A DNA stretch of 60,747 nt. Source: Sporohalobacter salinus. Lineage in GTDB: Bacteria > Bacillota > Halanaerobiia > Halobacteroidales > Acetohalobiaceae. A program made the translations under genes and the position numbers. Shown here piece by piece: positions 51,969 through 60,747 of the stretch (positions are counted from its first letter, which is position 1; each line of letters opens with the position of its first letter). The stretch spans positions 1-60,747 of the forward strand of contig NZ_JAFBEG010000015.1 in the NCBI RefSeq assembly GCF_016908635.1, given 5' to 3'. The notes under the pieces are model-generated. The model saw only the letters and a program-made list of their open reading frames with translations. It ran no database searches and was not told the origin of the DNA.

Positions 51969-52676
51969 ATGAGAAATAAAACTTTAAACAGTATAATTCT
52001 AGTTATTATATTATTAACCATACCAATCATAATTAAAAGTACAAATATAAATGATTATAATTCAAAAATAATAGAACCAGACAATAAAATAAAATCTAAC
52101 AATAACCAGTTAACCCCTAACAATTTCAAAATAACTCCTAATCAAAATAATTTACAGCTCGACCTTACTCAAGCTCCAAAAAAATTATTGTCTAATTATA
52201 AGCAATCTAATATTAAAAAAGTAAATCTCTTAAGTCTCTATACAACTCCTCTTAAAAACGATACTCCTCCACGAACCAATAATATTAAAGTAGCTTTAAA
52301 AAAACTAAATAATACAATAATTAAACCCAAAGAAAAATTTTCATTTAATCAACAGATTGGTAAACTAAATTCAAAAAACGGCTATAAACCTGCACCAGCG
52401 ATTATCAATAATCGTTTACAACCAGCCTATGGTGGGGGAGTTTGTCAAGTCTCTTCTACTTTATATAATGCTTTATTAAAAGCTAACTTAGAGATTATTG
52501 AGCGACATCCTCATTCTTCCTCTGTTAATTATGTGCCATCAGGTAAAGATGCTACTATAGTCCCAAATGTTAAGGATTTAAAATTTAAGAATAATAAAGA
52601 CTTTTCAATTTTAATTCAAAGTAATATGTTTAAAAAGAAAGTAGCAATCTTTCTATTTAAAATTTATAGCAAATAG
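51969..52676 (+). CDS. VanW-family protein
   Basis: A 235-aa exported or membrane-anchored protein: one N-terminal hydrophobic helix (8-22), an Asn/Lys-rich linker (25-70), and a VanW domain (100-210). The domain shows KEKFSFNQQIGKLNSKNGYK, then GGGVCQVSSTLYNALLKANL and HPHSSSVNYVPSGKDATI, which are diagnostic. VanW domains are found in cell-wall and spore-related proteins; the reaction is not settled. AAGGGGG lies before the ATG. It is divergent from the M42 operon. Confidence 0.9.
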   Translation: MRNKTLNSIILVIILLTIPIIIKSTNINDYNSKIIEPDNKIKSNNNQLTPNNFKITPNQNNLQLDLTQAPKKLLSNYKQSNIKKVNLLSLYTTPLKNDTPPRTNNIKVALKKLNNTIIKPKEKFSFNQQIGKLNSKNGYKPAPAIINNRLQPAYGGGVCQVSSTLYNALLKANLEIIERHPHSSSVNYVPSGKDATIVPNVKDLKFKNNKDFSILIQSNMFKKKVAIFLFKIYSK

Positions 52677-52747
52677 AAATTATGTAAATTTAATAAAACC
52701 GATTATAGTTTAAATCGATCAAAGAAATCCTATTCATCAAATTCTCT

Positions 52748-53788
52748 TTAATTAAACTGTAACAAAAAAACAACTATAATAATTAATACAACAAATAACG
52801 TTATTAAAACCCAAGGAATATCTAACTCTATTTTTATATTAGATTCATCTTCCGAACCTCCTTGGTTACCGATTTTTTCCTCTAGTTCTTCTACTAAAGC
52901 TATCTTTATTTCTCCTTCAGCTAATAATTTCCCATAAATCTTAGGTCCAAATTCTAACATTATAGTATATCGACCAGATTCTTCATTAAAATAAATATCT
53001 GTTATATTACCAATAGCAATTCCTTTTCGTTCGGTACTAATTAAATCTCCTAAATAACGCCCTACTTCTCGTTTATCAACAATTCTAACTAAAATATCAT
53101 CTCCTACTTCTAAATCTTTAACTTTACATCCATTAACCGCTGAAATAACTGGAGCTGACTTAAGATAGATAGATAACTGTGTCTCATCCGTCTCTGCTTT
53201 TTCTTCCTCTTCTTCTTTCTCCTTTTTATCATTACTCATACCAATTGTCGTTTTGCGATTTAACTGTGTTTTTGTTAATAAACTTACTCCAATTTCTAAT
53301 TCAACTCTTTTATTAAAAATAGGATTTAGAAGATCACGAATGATTCCTTCGACTTCTGGATAACATTCCTCCTTAATATTGGTGAATAATTCAAAAATTT
53401 GAGCTGAATTTAGTTTATCAGTAAAAGCATTTCTAACATCCAAATCATATGTAGTTCCGCTATCTTCTTTAACTTCTCTAATTGTCTGATTAAAAACTTT
53501 ATTATTAGCATTCACATTTATATTCCAAAGATCTCTTTTATATGTAGTAACAACATTTAATTTTAATGTTTCCCCTTCTTTCCCATTACCTACCAAATTA
53601 ATCAAGCCATAAACTTTATTACTTCCTTCAGTTTCAAACTTAATCTGTAAAGTAAAGAAAGGTTTATCTACATAATCAATCATCTGTAAAGCTTCTTCAA
53701 TATCTCCTTCAGCCAAATCTAATGCTAACCTTGCCTCTTCTTCATCGAGGTCACTATTTTCTTGAATTACTTGTATTTTTGATTCCAT
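52748..53788 (-). CDS. UBA-like domain protein with C-terminal membrane anchor
   Basis: A 346-aa protein of unusual layout. Residues 3-38 (NSDLDEEEARLALDLAEGDI, then EEALQMI) look like a UBA-type three-helix domain of the kind seen in NAC and EF-Ts. A beta-rich domain follows (45-180), then a Lys/Glu-rich linker (183-203). A second beta domain (205-300) has LEVGDDILVRIVDKREVGRY. One C-terminal helix (325-345) would anchor it with the bulk in the cytoplasm. No named family is recognised. No neighbour in the same operon is obvious. Confidence 0.7.
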   Translation of the reverse strand: MESKIQVIQENSDLDEEEARLALDLAEGDIEEALQMIDYVDKPFFTLQIKFETEGSNKVYGLINLVGNGKEGETLKLNVVTTYKRDLWNINVNANNKVFNQTIREVKEDSGTTYDLDVRNAFTDKLNSAQIFELFTNIKEECYPEVEGIIRDLLNPIFNKRVELEIGVSLLTKTQLNRKTTIGMSNDKKEKEEEEEKAETDETQLSIYLKSAPVISAVNGCKVKDLEVGDDILVRIVDKREVGRYLGDLISTERKGIAIGNITDIYFNEESGRYTIMLEFGPKIYGKLLAEGEIKIALVEELEEKIGNQGGSEDESNIKIELDIPWVLITLFVVLIIIVVFLLQFN

Positions 53789-53895
53789 CTAATATCCCCA
53801 CCTTGCTATATAATTATTTTTATTATAACGCCCCTTGCATTTATACCTTATTTCTAGGTTTTTGCATAATATTCCTTTATGAGAAAGAAATAAAA

Positions 53896-53929
53896 ATGCA
53901 AAGGCTAGCTATATAGCTAGCCTTTGCAT
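53896..53929 (-). terminator. Terminator after the UPF0182 gene
   Basis: A perfect 15-bp stem ATGCAAAGGCTAGCT and its complement around a 4-base loop, then TTTTTATTTC on the minus strand. Confidence 0.92.
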
Positions 53930-53953
53930 AAATAATTTGATTTATATTTTAAA

Positions 53954-56686
53954 TTACTCAGTTTCATTTCTCAAGTCTTCTAAAACTGATTTTAATTCAT
54001 CAATTGCTTTACCATATTCATTCCAATTTCCTTTTTGTAAATTAGTCTGAGCTTCTTTATAAAGCTCTAGAGCACGTTCAGTTAAATTCTTCACTCCAAC
54101 TATTTCTTGGTCCAACTCCTCTTCTGGTGGAGTAGGAGCTTCAGCTTCACCCTCAAAAAGCTTGGCAAAAGCTAAATCTAAATTTCTAGCCATGACTACT
54201 TTATTACCGTTAGAAACAACAATTCGTTTCATTTCCGGTAGTTCGCTTTGATTAGACTGTAAATAAATAGGCTCTACATATAATATAGAATCACCTATCG
54301 GAATTACCAACAGATTACCTCTAATTACTCTCGAACCTTTCTGATCCCAGAGACTTAATTGTCGAGAAATAGTTGAATTCTGATCTATCCGTGATTCAAT
54401 CTGCATCGGTCCGTAAATTAAGCGCTGTTTAGGAAACTTATAAAGCCGTAACTTACCGTAATCCTCTTCATCAGATCTAGCTGCTAACCAAGAAATCATA
54501 TTATTCTTTCTGTTAGGAGTAAAAGGTAACATAAGAATAAACTCTTCTTCTTTCTGATCAGGCAACTGCATAATTGTATAATACGGCTGCATTTCAACAT
54601 TATTTCCAGCTAACTTCTCAGTAGGCAGCGTCCAAAGATCCTCTTTGTTATAAAACACAGTTGGATCATTCATATGATAAGTACGATATAACTTAGTTTG
54701 AATTTTAAATAAATCCTTTGGATATCTGATATGATTCTTTAAATCTTCAGGCATCTCTGTAAATGGTTTAAATAATTTAGGAAATACTTTACTATAAGTT
54801 TTAATTAATGGATCAGATTCATCAATAATATAAAAATTAACTTCTCCTGTATGGGCATCAATAACTACCTTAACTGAATTACGAATATAGTTGAAGGAAT
54901 TATTATAAGGTTCAGAATAAGGATACATATCAGTAGTAGTATAAGCATCCTGAATCCAGTATAACTTTCCATCATCGCCTATAACCATATAAGGATCACT
55001 ATCATAGCTTAAGAAAGGAGCTATCTTATTGACTCTCTTTTGAATATTACGATAAAAGAGTAAACGACTCTCACCTGTAATATCTCCATTTAAAATCATC
55101 TTAGCACTACTAAATCTAGAAGCAAAAGCTAATCGTTTAATAATTGAATCTAACTGAACCCCTCCTGATCTCTGATAAGTATTATAAGCATTTTGATCTC
55201 CTTTAGGATAATCAAATTCTTCTTCTTTATTATTGGCTACAACATACTCATTAGTCTGCTCACCAAAATAAATTCTAGGCTCTTTAATCTTCAAGCTTGA
55301 ATTAGTCTCCGGAGGAATATTCTCAATTAAAAACTCTGGTAATCCCTCAGGAGACACCCGATTAACTAAGTTCATAGCTAAACCAAAACCGTGTGTATAT
55401 TTTAACTTGCGGTTAATCCAAGTATTAGCCTGACTAGGTAATTGATCTTGATTTAATTCTCTTGCTCCCAACATTACCTGTCGATATTCTCCATTAATTT
55501 TGTACCGGTCAATATCAATATTAGCAAAATTATAATACAGCCTCATTTCCTGTAGCTGACTATAAGTCTGTTTTAGAGGACGGTTATCCCAAAGTCTAAT
55601 ATTATTAATAGTTCCAGGATTATTTTCAATTTCCTGATAAGTTAATTTTCTTTCTGCTGAATAAGGTCTTTCTTCAATCTCATCTAAATTATATGCTTTT
55701 TTAGTCATGCGGATATTATGTTTAATGTACGCCTTTTCTTTAGTTAGTTCATTAGGTTCTACATTAAACTGCTGAATTATCTGAGGATAGACACTTCCCA
55801 ATAAAATTGAAGTGACTAATAAAACTATTACTCCACCAAAAACTAATTTTAGATTTTTAGTGAAGATATTAATAATCATAAAAACAGCAACTAAAGCTGC
55901 CAATACAGCTAAAACATTTAAAGCAAATAGACTAGCATTAACATCAGTATAACTAGCTCCAAAGGCAACTCCCCGAGTAGAATAGAGTAGATCATATCTA
56001 GATAACAAATACCCCCAAGCTTTAAGCAACATAAATAAAGCTACTAACACTGAAAGATGATACTTAGCTCTTGAACCCTGGGTAATATTCTTAGTAAATA
56101 ACTGCTTAGAATTGATAAATAAATAAATTATAGCTGACAATATACCACTGACCACCAATAAAATAGTTAATAATTGATAAATAAATTTATAAAATGGCAA
56201 CTCAAAAATATAAAATCCAATATCATTAGCAAAAATAGGATCAGTAATATTAAATGGAGTACTATTTAAAAATTCTTTGACTATACGCCAGACATCTGAA
56301 CTAATTGAGCCAAATAATAAGCTAACTAAAATACTAATCCCTAAAAATATCCAAGTTAAATTTTTATTATTAACTAACTTTAAAAGTGAATTTCTCTGTT
56401 CTACCATTTCATCATCAATGTATGCTACATCTTCATCTCTCTTTTTATGTTCTAAAATCTCTTTCTTAGTAATTAAAAGGTTAACAAAAACAAAAACAGC
56501 AAAGAATAAAATAATACCTAATTTAATCCAAAGCTTGGTAAAAAAGATCGTCTTAAAGACTGATAGATATCCTATATTACTAAACCAAAGCCAATCAGTA
56601 TAGAAATTAATTCCTAATAAAGCAAGTGAACCAAGAACTAATCCAGAAATAACTATTACAAAGAGCATTCTTTTCATAGACTTCAT
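53954..56686 (-). CDS. UPF0182-family membrane protein
   Basis: A 910-aa protein with seven N-terminal membrane helices (8-30, 50-70, 108-130, 165-190, 205-225, 255-275, 283-300) and a large soluble C-terminal region. Diagnostic stretches include FYTDWLWFSNIGYLSVF, RLWDNRPL, YTHGFGLAMNLVN, and RVNKIAPFLSYDSDPYMVI. UPF0182 proteins are widespread and uncharacterised. The C-terminal 60 residues (EEELDQEIVGVKNLTERALE onward) form an acidic helical tail. Monocistronic. Confidence 0.93.
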   Translation of the reverse strand: MKSMKRMLFVIVISGLVLGSLALLGINFYTDWLWFSNIGYLSVFKTIFFTKLWIKLGIILFFAVFVFVNLLITKKEILEHKKRDEDVAYIDDEMVEQRNSLLKLVNNKNLTWIFLGISILVSLLFGSISSDVWRIVKEFLNSTPFNITDPIFANDIGFYIFELPFYKFIYQLLTILLVVSGILSAIIYLFINSKQLFTKNITQGSRAKYHLSVLVALFMLLKAWGYLLSRYDLLYSTRGVAFGASYTDVNASLFALNVLAVLAALVAVFMIINIFTKNLKLVFGGVIVLLVTSILLGSVYPQIIQQFNVEPNELTKEKAYIKHNIRMTKKAYNLDEIEERPYSAERKLTYQEIENNPGTINNIRLWDNRPLKQTYSQLQEMRLYYNFANIDIDRYKINGEYRQVMLGARELNQDQLPSQANTWINRKLKYTHGFGLAMNLVNRVSPEGLPEFLIENIPPETNSSLKIKEPRIYFGEQTNEYVVANNKEEEFDYPKGDQNAYNTYQRSGGVQLDSIIKRLAFASRFSSAKMILNGDITGESRLLFYRNIQKRVNKIAPFLSYDSDPYMVIGDDGKLYWIQDAYTTTDMYPYSEPYNNSFNYIRNSVKVVIDAHTGEVNFYIIDESDPLIKTYSKVFPKLFKPFTEMPEDLKNHIRYPKDLFKIQTKLYRTYHMNDPTVFYNKEDLWTLPTEKLAGNNVEMQPYYTIMQLPDQKEEEFILMLPFTPNRKNNMISWLAARSDEEDYGKLRLYKFPKQRLIYGPMQIESRIDQNSTISRQLSLWDQKGSRVIRGNLLVIPIGDSILYVEPIYLQSNQSELPEMKRIVVSNGNKVVMARNLDLAFAKLFEGEAEAPTPPEEELDQEIVGVKNLTERALELYKEAQTNLQKGNWNEYGKAIDELKSVLEDLRNETE

Positions 56687-56813
56687 ATTAATCCCTCCTC
56701 TTTAATTTTCTTCTACTTTTATTTATATATCCCTCTTTATAGTTTAAAATAATTCTGCATTTATTATGCAAATTTCAATTATATTTATTCTAAAATAACA
56801 TATAACTAAACTT

Positions 56814-56857
56814 ATTCCCCTGTAGCTTTCTAAATTCCTAAGAACCTACAGGGGAAT
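56814..56857 (-). terminator. Hairpin after the CehA/McbA-like gene
   Basis: ATTCCCCTGTAG and CTACAGGGGAAT pair around about 20 bases. The T run is weak, so termination is probable rather than certain. Confidence 0.6.
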
Positions 56858-56877
56858 AATGACTAAAACAACTAAAT

Positions 56878-59160
56878 TTAATTACTAGCTTTAACCCAGA
56901 CAGGATTTGAATAAAGTTTCTTACCTTCATTATCAATGACCACTATTGAATACCAGGTATCTTTTGTAACCTCTAACTCAAATGCAAATTCTTTTTGTTC
57001 TGTCTTACCTAATTCTACATAGTCAGAAGTTAATATTCTTGAAGCAACTACTTCTCCTTCTTGAATAATATGAACTTCCTTTAATCCATTTACTGCTTCA
57101 GCAATAAATGAAAAGTTAAAAGTACCATTTTCAGCTTGATAAGTTGCCCCAAAATCCTGCTTTGGATAAACAAGAGGGCCATAAGTAACAAAAGAATTAC
57201 CTTCTTTTATTGCTTGGCTATATTTTTCTACTGTTAACTCACCTTCTATTTGGGCATAAGTTCGCCGATACCCTGTAATAGTACTATGAACATCATGTAC
57301 ATCAGTCGAAGTAACTAAATATTTTTCTTTACCTTTATTCCAATACTCAAACATTCGGTCCAATATTTCATCGCGATTTTCAGTTAGTTCAACTACATCA
57401 TAATTGTCATCATAACCGCCTGGAATTCTATCCCTTTTTTGACTATAGTAATAACCATAACTAATCTGAGGATGAGCTACCTGAACTACTACATCATCTA
57501 ATTTGCGAGCCGCTTCAAAAATCTCAGTTGCTGTTCCACTGTCTGGTAATTTATCGTAACCTATAGGAAGTGGAAAAACAATAAAGTGAGCCCACATAGG
57601 CGAAATTTCAATTGACGGAATAAAAGGCACACCGCGTTTATTAGCATAATCTTGTACTTTTTTGTGGCGTTCTACACTATCATGATCACTTAAAAATACT
57701 AAATCAAGCTGAGCAGCTAAATTAGCAGTTACCAAATCTTTAGGATTAGTAATACCGTCTAAAATATTTGAATGCTGATGTAAATCAGCGCTATACCAGT
57801 TATGTTTATTAGGGTGAGCCTTAGTTTCTACTTCTACTGCTAAGCTCTTATTTTTCCCGCTTTTAACTTGTACTTCTTTTAAAGTAGTCTTTTCAGTCAC
57901 AAATCCAGCTCCTGATAAAATATTTAAATCATAAGTAGCTGGGGCAATTGGAAATTGCGCTTTACCTTGATCATCTAATTCAGTAAATTTAGTATTTTGT
58001 CCTAAATAACGAACTGGATAATCAGGTCCACCTTTAATTTGAATTCTTGCATCTAAATCTTGACCTGTTTTTGCATCTACAATATTTAATTTTAACTTAC
58101 CAGCTACCTGAATATCACTAAAGTCAACAGTTAAATTATCTCCTTCATTAATTGATACTCTCTGCTTAGAGCTAGGACTAGTATTTTCAGCTACTGCTTC
58201 TAGCTTATATTCTCCTGCTGGAAGAGTAAAAGAATACTTGCCTTCTTCTCCAACCGTCCAACCAATAACCTCACCGTTTTTATAAGCAATTACTACTGGA
58301 GATTCTACTACTTCACCACGAGAATTTCTTACTTTACCGGAAACTAAACCAGATGGCTGATCAGTAAATTCCAAATAACGTTCTATTATTTTAGATGCAT
58401 CTCCACTAGCCGTAACCTGCAATTTAGATTCATAAGTTCTACTCTCACCTGGTTCTAACGTATGGGTAACAAATTGTTCTGTCCAAGTTGTTTCGCCTTT
58501 TATTTCATTATGATAGTCAGAATGAAGACCAAAAGCCCAATCTTCATTATAGCCAACGATCCAATCACCAAGAATATCTTTATGTTTCCCGCGACCGCCA
58601 GGTACATCTATCCAACCGCCTTCTATACAGAGTGTATAACCAGATCTAATCCCTTCATATGTTTCGTTACTGTTATTATTAAGTTTAGTTTTCATAGTTA
58701 TATAATCATTACCTGGTTCTAAAATATATGTAGTAATCAATTCAGCTTCATACCAATCGCGAGTGACTTTTACTACCCCTCGCTGTCCGCTTTCTACAAT
58801 CTCCACTTTCTGCTCCTTAGCCGGCCAGGCCGACCATCTATCCGGTAAAAAGTCAACTAGTGTTAATTGATCGAGTTGAATTTTTCCTTTGACTACCGGG
58901 GCCGCATCCAAAATTCCACCATAAGGAACTCCCCAAGGAGGTTTTGAACCACCAGCTCCAGTAATTGTAACTGCTAGTTGATCATTTTTCATTGTAATAT
59001 CTTTCTTTGTCCCCGTTTCACCATCTGGAATTGGCGTCCAACCTCTTTTTACTATGACTTCATTTGCAAATGCTGGTGTTGATAAAGCAATGACAATAGT
59101 ACTCATAGCCAGCAAAATTAAGATGAATGTTGAATTTCTAACAGAGTTTTTACTCAACAT
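56878..59160 (-). CDS. Secreted CehA/McbA-family PHP metallohydrolase
   Basis: A 760-aa exported protein. A signal peptide (MLSKNSVRNSTFILILLAMS ... AFANE) leads. An N-terminal beta region (30-265) follows, then two carboxypeptidase-regulatory-like beta domains (about 275-345 and 355-445). The PHP-type metal domain (455-670) has SADLHQHSN, FLSDHDSVE, VQVAHPQISYG and TSTDVHDVHS, which supply the usual His/Asp ligands. A final beta domain ends the chain. CehA/McbA enzymes hydrolyse esters or phosphoesters; here the substrate is probably extracellular or envelope material. Monocistronic. Confidence 0.88.
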   Translation of the reverse strand: MLSKNSVRNSTFILILLAMSTIVIALSTPAFANEVIVKRGWTPIPDGETGTKKDITMKNDQLAVTITGAGGSKPPWGVPYGGILDAAPVVKGKIQLDQLTLVDFLPDRWSAWPAKEQKVEIVESGQRGVVKVTRDWYEAELITTYILEPGNDYITMKTKLNNNSNETYEGIRSGYTLCIEGGWIDVPGGRGKHKDILGDWIVGYNEDWAFGLHSDYHNEIKGETTWTEQFVTHTLEPGESRTYESKLQVTASGDASKIIERYLEFTDQPSGLVSGKVRNSRGEVVESPVVIAYKNGEVIGWTVGEEGKYSFTLPAGEYKLEAVAENTSPSSKQRVSINEGDNLTVDFSDIQVAGKLKLNIVDAKTGQDLDARIQIKGGPDYPVRYLGQNTKFTELDDQGKAQFPIAPATYDLNILSGAGFVTEKTTLKEVQVKSGKNKSLAVEVETKAHPNKHNWYSADLHQHSNILDGITNPKDLVTANLAAQLDLVFLSDHDSVERHKKVQDYANKRGVPFIPSIEISPMWAHFIVFPLPIGYDKLPDSGTATEIFEAARKLDDVVVQVAHPQISYGYYYSQKRDRIPGGYDDNYDVVELTENRDEILDRMFEYWNKGKEKYLVTSTDVHDVHSTITGYRRTYAQIEGELTVEKYSQAIKEGNSFVTYGPLVYPKQDFGATYQAENGTFNFSFIAEAVNGLKEVHIIQEGEVVASRILTSDYVELGKTEQKEFAFELEVTKDTWYSIVVIDNEGKKLYSNPVWVKASN

Positions 59161-59348
59161 TTGTTTAGCCCTCCTTTTAATTTAGTAATTTAATATCTTT
59201 TCCAACAAAACCAATTTATATGTTATGTAATACTTCATTTTTATTCAAATTAAGTTATTGTCCTTTAACACCTTAAAACCTCTTAAAATCGCCTTAGACC
59301 GATTTAACTTTAGCAAAGTTAAAAATTGATATTATTCTTATAATATTA

Positions 59349-59382
59349 AAAATCCTGGATCATAAAAATGATCCAGGATTTT
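59349..59382 (-). terminator. Terminator downstream of the CRISPR array
   Basis: AAAATCCTGGATCAT and its complement form a perfect 15-bp stem followed on the minus strand by TTTTTAATATT. It lies 48 bp past the last repeat and before the next gene, so it most likely ends the crRNA precursor. Confidence 0.75.
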
Positions 59383-59430
59383 AATAAGAAAAAATTTTAA
59401 TGTTTTCCTTCACAAACCCTTATTATCTTT

Positions 59431-59612
59431 CTTTCAGTCTCCTAGCTTGCGGAGTAAGTATTGTAACCTTAAGAAGAGAATTGTACCAGTATTATAAGAA
59501 ACACTTTCAGTCTCCTAGCTTGCGGAGTAAGTATTGTAACTCTTCGAAAGTCAGGGTCGCAAATCTATTCAAATCCTTTCAGTCTCCTAGCTTGCGGAGT
59601 AAGTATTGTAAC
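59431..59612 (-). CRISPR. Short CRISPR array: three 37-bp repeats, two spacers
   Basis: Identical 37-base repeats lie at 59431-59467, 59504-59540 and 59576-59612, with spacers of 36 and 35 bases. Read on the minus strand the repeat begins GTTACAATACTTAC and ends GGAGACTGAAAG, with an internal CTCC/GGAG hairpin; the GAAAG end is that of a typical 3' repeat end or crRNA tag. Minus-strand transcription is supported by a leader-like region on the right and a terminator on the left. No cas gene lies in the window. Confidence 0.93.
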
Positions 59613-59800
59613 CGCGCCAAAATAGAAATACCAATCCTATGCTGTCGGGGTTTATAACACTTAACTTCTTTCAAACCACCGAAATCATTTCGAAAACTAA
59701 ATCTTGCACGAAACCCCCGGAGCTTTTCGAAACTACCATAAACCCCTGTTATAATAAGGATTATATCAATTGAAAAGAAAAAATCATCACTTAAATCATA
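59613..59800 (-). promoter_or_regulatory. CRISPR leader region
   Basis: The stretch next to the right-hand repeat has blocks typical of CRISPR leaders on the minus strand: TTTCGAAAAGCTCCGGGGGT, TTTCGTGCAAGATTT and TTTTCGAAATGATTTC. ATAAACCCC and GGGGTTTAT stand as an inverted pair (about 59648-59656 and 59740-59748). A TATAAT-like box lies near 59760-59768. The remainder of the gap to 59936 is AT-rich. Confidence 0.65.
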
Positions 59801-59936
59801 TCCAATATCTAATACTTTCACTCAGTTTGCGAAAACTAAGTTTATCATGTTGATGAACTATTTCTATATTTAATATTTAATTCCTGTCTTTAATGTGAAA
59901 TTATCAGAACATCACTATAAAATTTTAAGTTAAATA

Positions 59937-60629
59937 TTAATCCCCCTTATTGTTAACCAAATTCATAGTAGAAACTACTGCATGTCTATCAGAATAAGTA
60001 AAATACTTTCCACCACCTAAATTAGCAACAGATTTTAATACCTCTTTTTCTTTATCATTTGCCTTTCCGATTTGCAAAACATGAACATAAATCCCATTTT
60101 TATGTAGCCGTCTAGCAACTCGATTAGGAACTATATTTCCAGTATCTCTACCATCAGTAACTAACAAAATATGATTATTACCATTTAAGTTAATTAAATC
60201 AATACCTGCCTGAGACAGCGCTTTTCCAATTGGAGATTTTCCGGCTGGCTTTAAATTATTTATTTTTTCCAATAAAGAAGACTTGTTATTTTGTGACACA
60301 TTCACTGCCAAACTAGTAGAGCTATCACTAAACTCTTCCGTACCAAAAATTCTTAGTCCAATATTAACATGGCTAGGTATACTCTCTACTACCCCGGTTA
60401 ATACTTCTTTAGCTCTTAAATACTTTCTATTCTTCTTTACTTCACCCCACATACTTCCAGACACATCCCAAATTATCTCAACATTACTAGCATTAATAAA
60501 GGTAGGTAGTTGTCTTTGATCAACTTTTATCTCCCGTGACTGATTAAATGGTAATTCAGTAATGCCTATTATTGCTAATAAAAAAATCAAAATTATCGTC
60601 AATAATGTTACATTATGCTTAAGTTTCAT
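59937..60629 (-). CDS. Exported von Willebrand factor A domain protein
   Basis: A 230-aa protein with an N-terminal signal or anchor helix (8-24) and one VWA domain. The MIDAS metal site is complete: IWDVSGSMWG (Asp55), a threonine/serine region near KSPIGKAL, and LLVTDGRDTG. VWA domains bind proteins through a divalent metal. AGGAGGAGA precedes the ATG. It lies across from a rightward promoter at 60678, so the next gene beyond the window is divergent. The binding partner is unknown. Confidence 0.9.
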   Translation of the reverse strand: MKLKHNVTLLTIILIFLLAIIGITELPFNQSREIKVDQRQLPTFINASNVEIIWDVSGSMWGEVKKNRKYLRAKEVLTGVVESIPSHVNIGLRIFGTEEFSDSSTSLAVNVSQNNKSSLLEKINNLKPAGKSPIGKALSQAGIDLINLNGNNHILLVTDGRDTGNIVPNRVARRLHKNGIYVHVLQIGKANDKEKEVLKSVANLGGGKYFTYSDRHAVVSTMNLVNNKGD

Positions 60630-60677
60630 TTTATCTCCTCCTTTTTAGACCTATAGTTCTGTTAAGTTATATGAAAC

Positions 60678-60747
60678 TTGAACCCCTCTCCTTCCTAGGA
60701 GTATAATAGTTTTAACCCACTAAAACATAACTACAAAGAAAGGAGAG
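60678..60747 (+). promoter_or_regulatory. Rightward promoter and ribosome site of a gene beyond the window
   Basis: TTGAAC (60678-60683) and TATAAT (60702-60707) are 18 bases apart. AAAGGAGAG at the very edge is a ribosome site, so a plus-strand gene should start just past 60747. Confidence 0.65.

Noticed and set aside
59400-59657. Open frame across the CRISPR array on the plus strand
   Set aside because: It repeats the same peptide for each repeat unit; this is the array, not a gene.
59579-59821. Open frame on the minus strand over the leader
   Set aside because: It lies in the leader and first repeat, has no ribosome site and no protein-like pattern.

Overview
The window looks like chromosome from a low-GC, anaerobic, endospore-forming Firmicute with an outer membrane. 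The best fit is the Halanaerobiales (Halobacteroidaceae-like, e.g. a Halobacteroides or Orenia relative). That placement is inference from gene content. There is a surface-antigen-type outer-membrane barrel with a LolA-like periplasmic protein and an RND exporter (diderm envelope). There are gerP-like, spore photoproduct lyase-like, YjcZ-like and LysM genes (spores). There are also rubrerythrin-like proteins, tryptophanase and an iron alcohol dehydrogenase (anaerobic metabolism). No rRNA or tRNA gene was recognised. Most genes lie on the minus strand in short operons separated by clear hairpin terminators.

Left part (1-7 kb): an operon of a COG1031 radical SAM protein, an MTH1187/YkoF-type thiamine-binding protein and a NifS/IscS cysteine desulfurase; then a sodium:solute symporter, a TM1266-type ACT protein, a YkuS-family protein, an SDH-type membrane serine protease and an internally deleted methyltransferase. 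7-12 kb: an envelope module (MMPL/RND exporter, outer-membrane barrel, LolA-like protein); the exporter must start at a non-canonical ATT codon to keep its first membrane helix. 12-14 kb: a SIR2-domain protein with a DUF2283-like partner, the best candidate here for an undescribed toxin-antitoxin or defence pair. 14-20 kb: an old-yellow-enzyme family reductase, an ISL3 transposase remnant, a gerP-like spore operon ending in an Hsp20-like gene, and a decayed second copy of the reductase gene, so the spore operon is bracketed by about 118-bp direct repeats.

Middle (20-41 kb): htpG with a direct-repeat operator over its promoter, a TetR regulator, a TauE permease, a CAP/SH3 lipoprotein, a Nudix hydrolase, two tiny YjcZ-like proteins, a triple-LysM protein, a DUF421 membrane protein, an oxidoreductase, a tryptophanase/iron-ADH operon, a frameshifted ferritin-like gene, a QueG-like Fe-S protein, an Rrf2 fragment, an RNase HI with an extra N-terminal domain, an M48 protease, a long U32 peptidase and a Staygreen homologue.

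Right part (41-60.7 kb): a RibU-type ECF transporter under an FMN riboswitch, a flavodoxin behind a perfect 26-bp palindrome, SYLF, MsrB, YqhQ and rubrerythrin-like genes, a spore photoproduct lyase homologue lacking the catalytic cysteine and coupled to a zinc-ribbon gene, a malic-enzyme pseudoenzyme, three tandem M42 aminopeptidases, VanW, a UBA-like/tail-anchored protein, UPF0182, a CehA/McbA-type PHP hydrolase, a three-repeat CRISPR array with its own leader and terminator but no cas genes, and a VWA-domain protein. Two themes recur: spore biology, and decayed or partial genes (methyltransferase, reductase copy, ISL3, ferritin-like, Rrf2).
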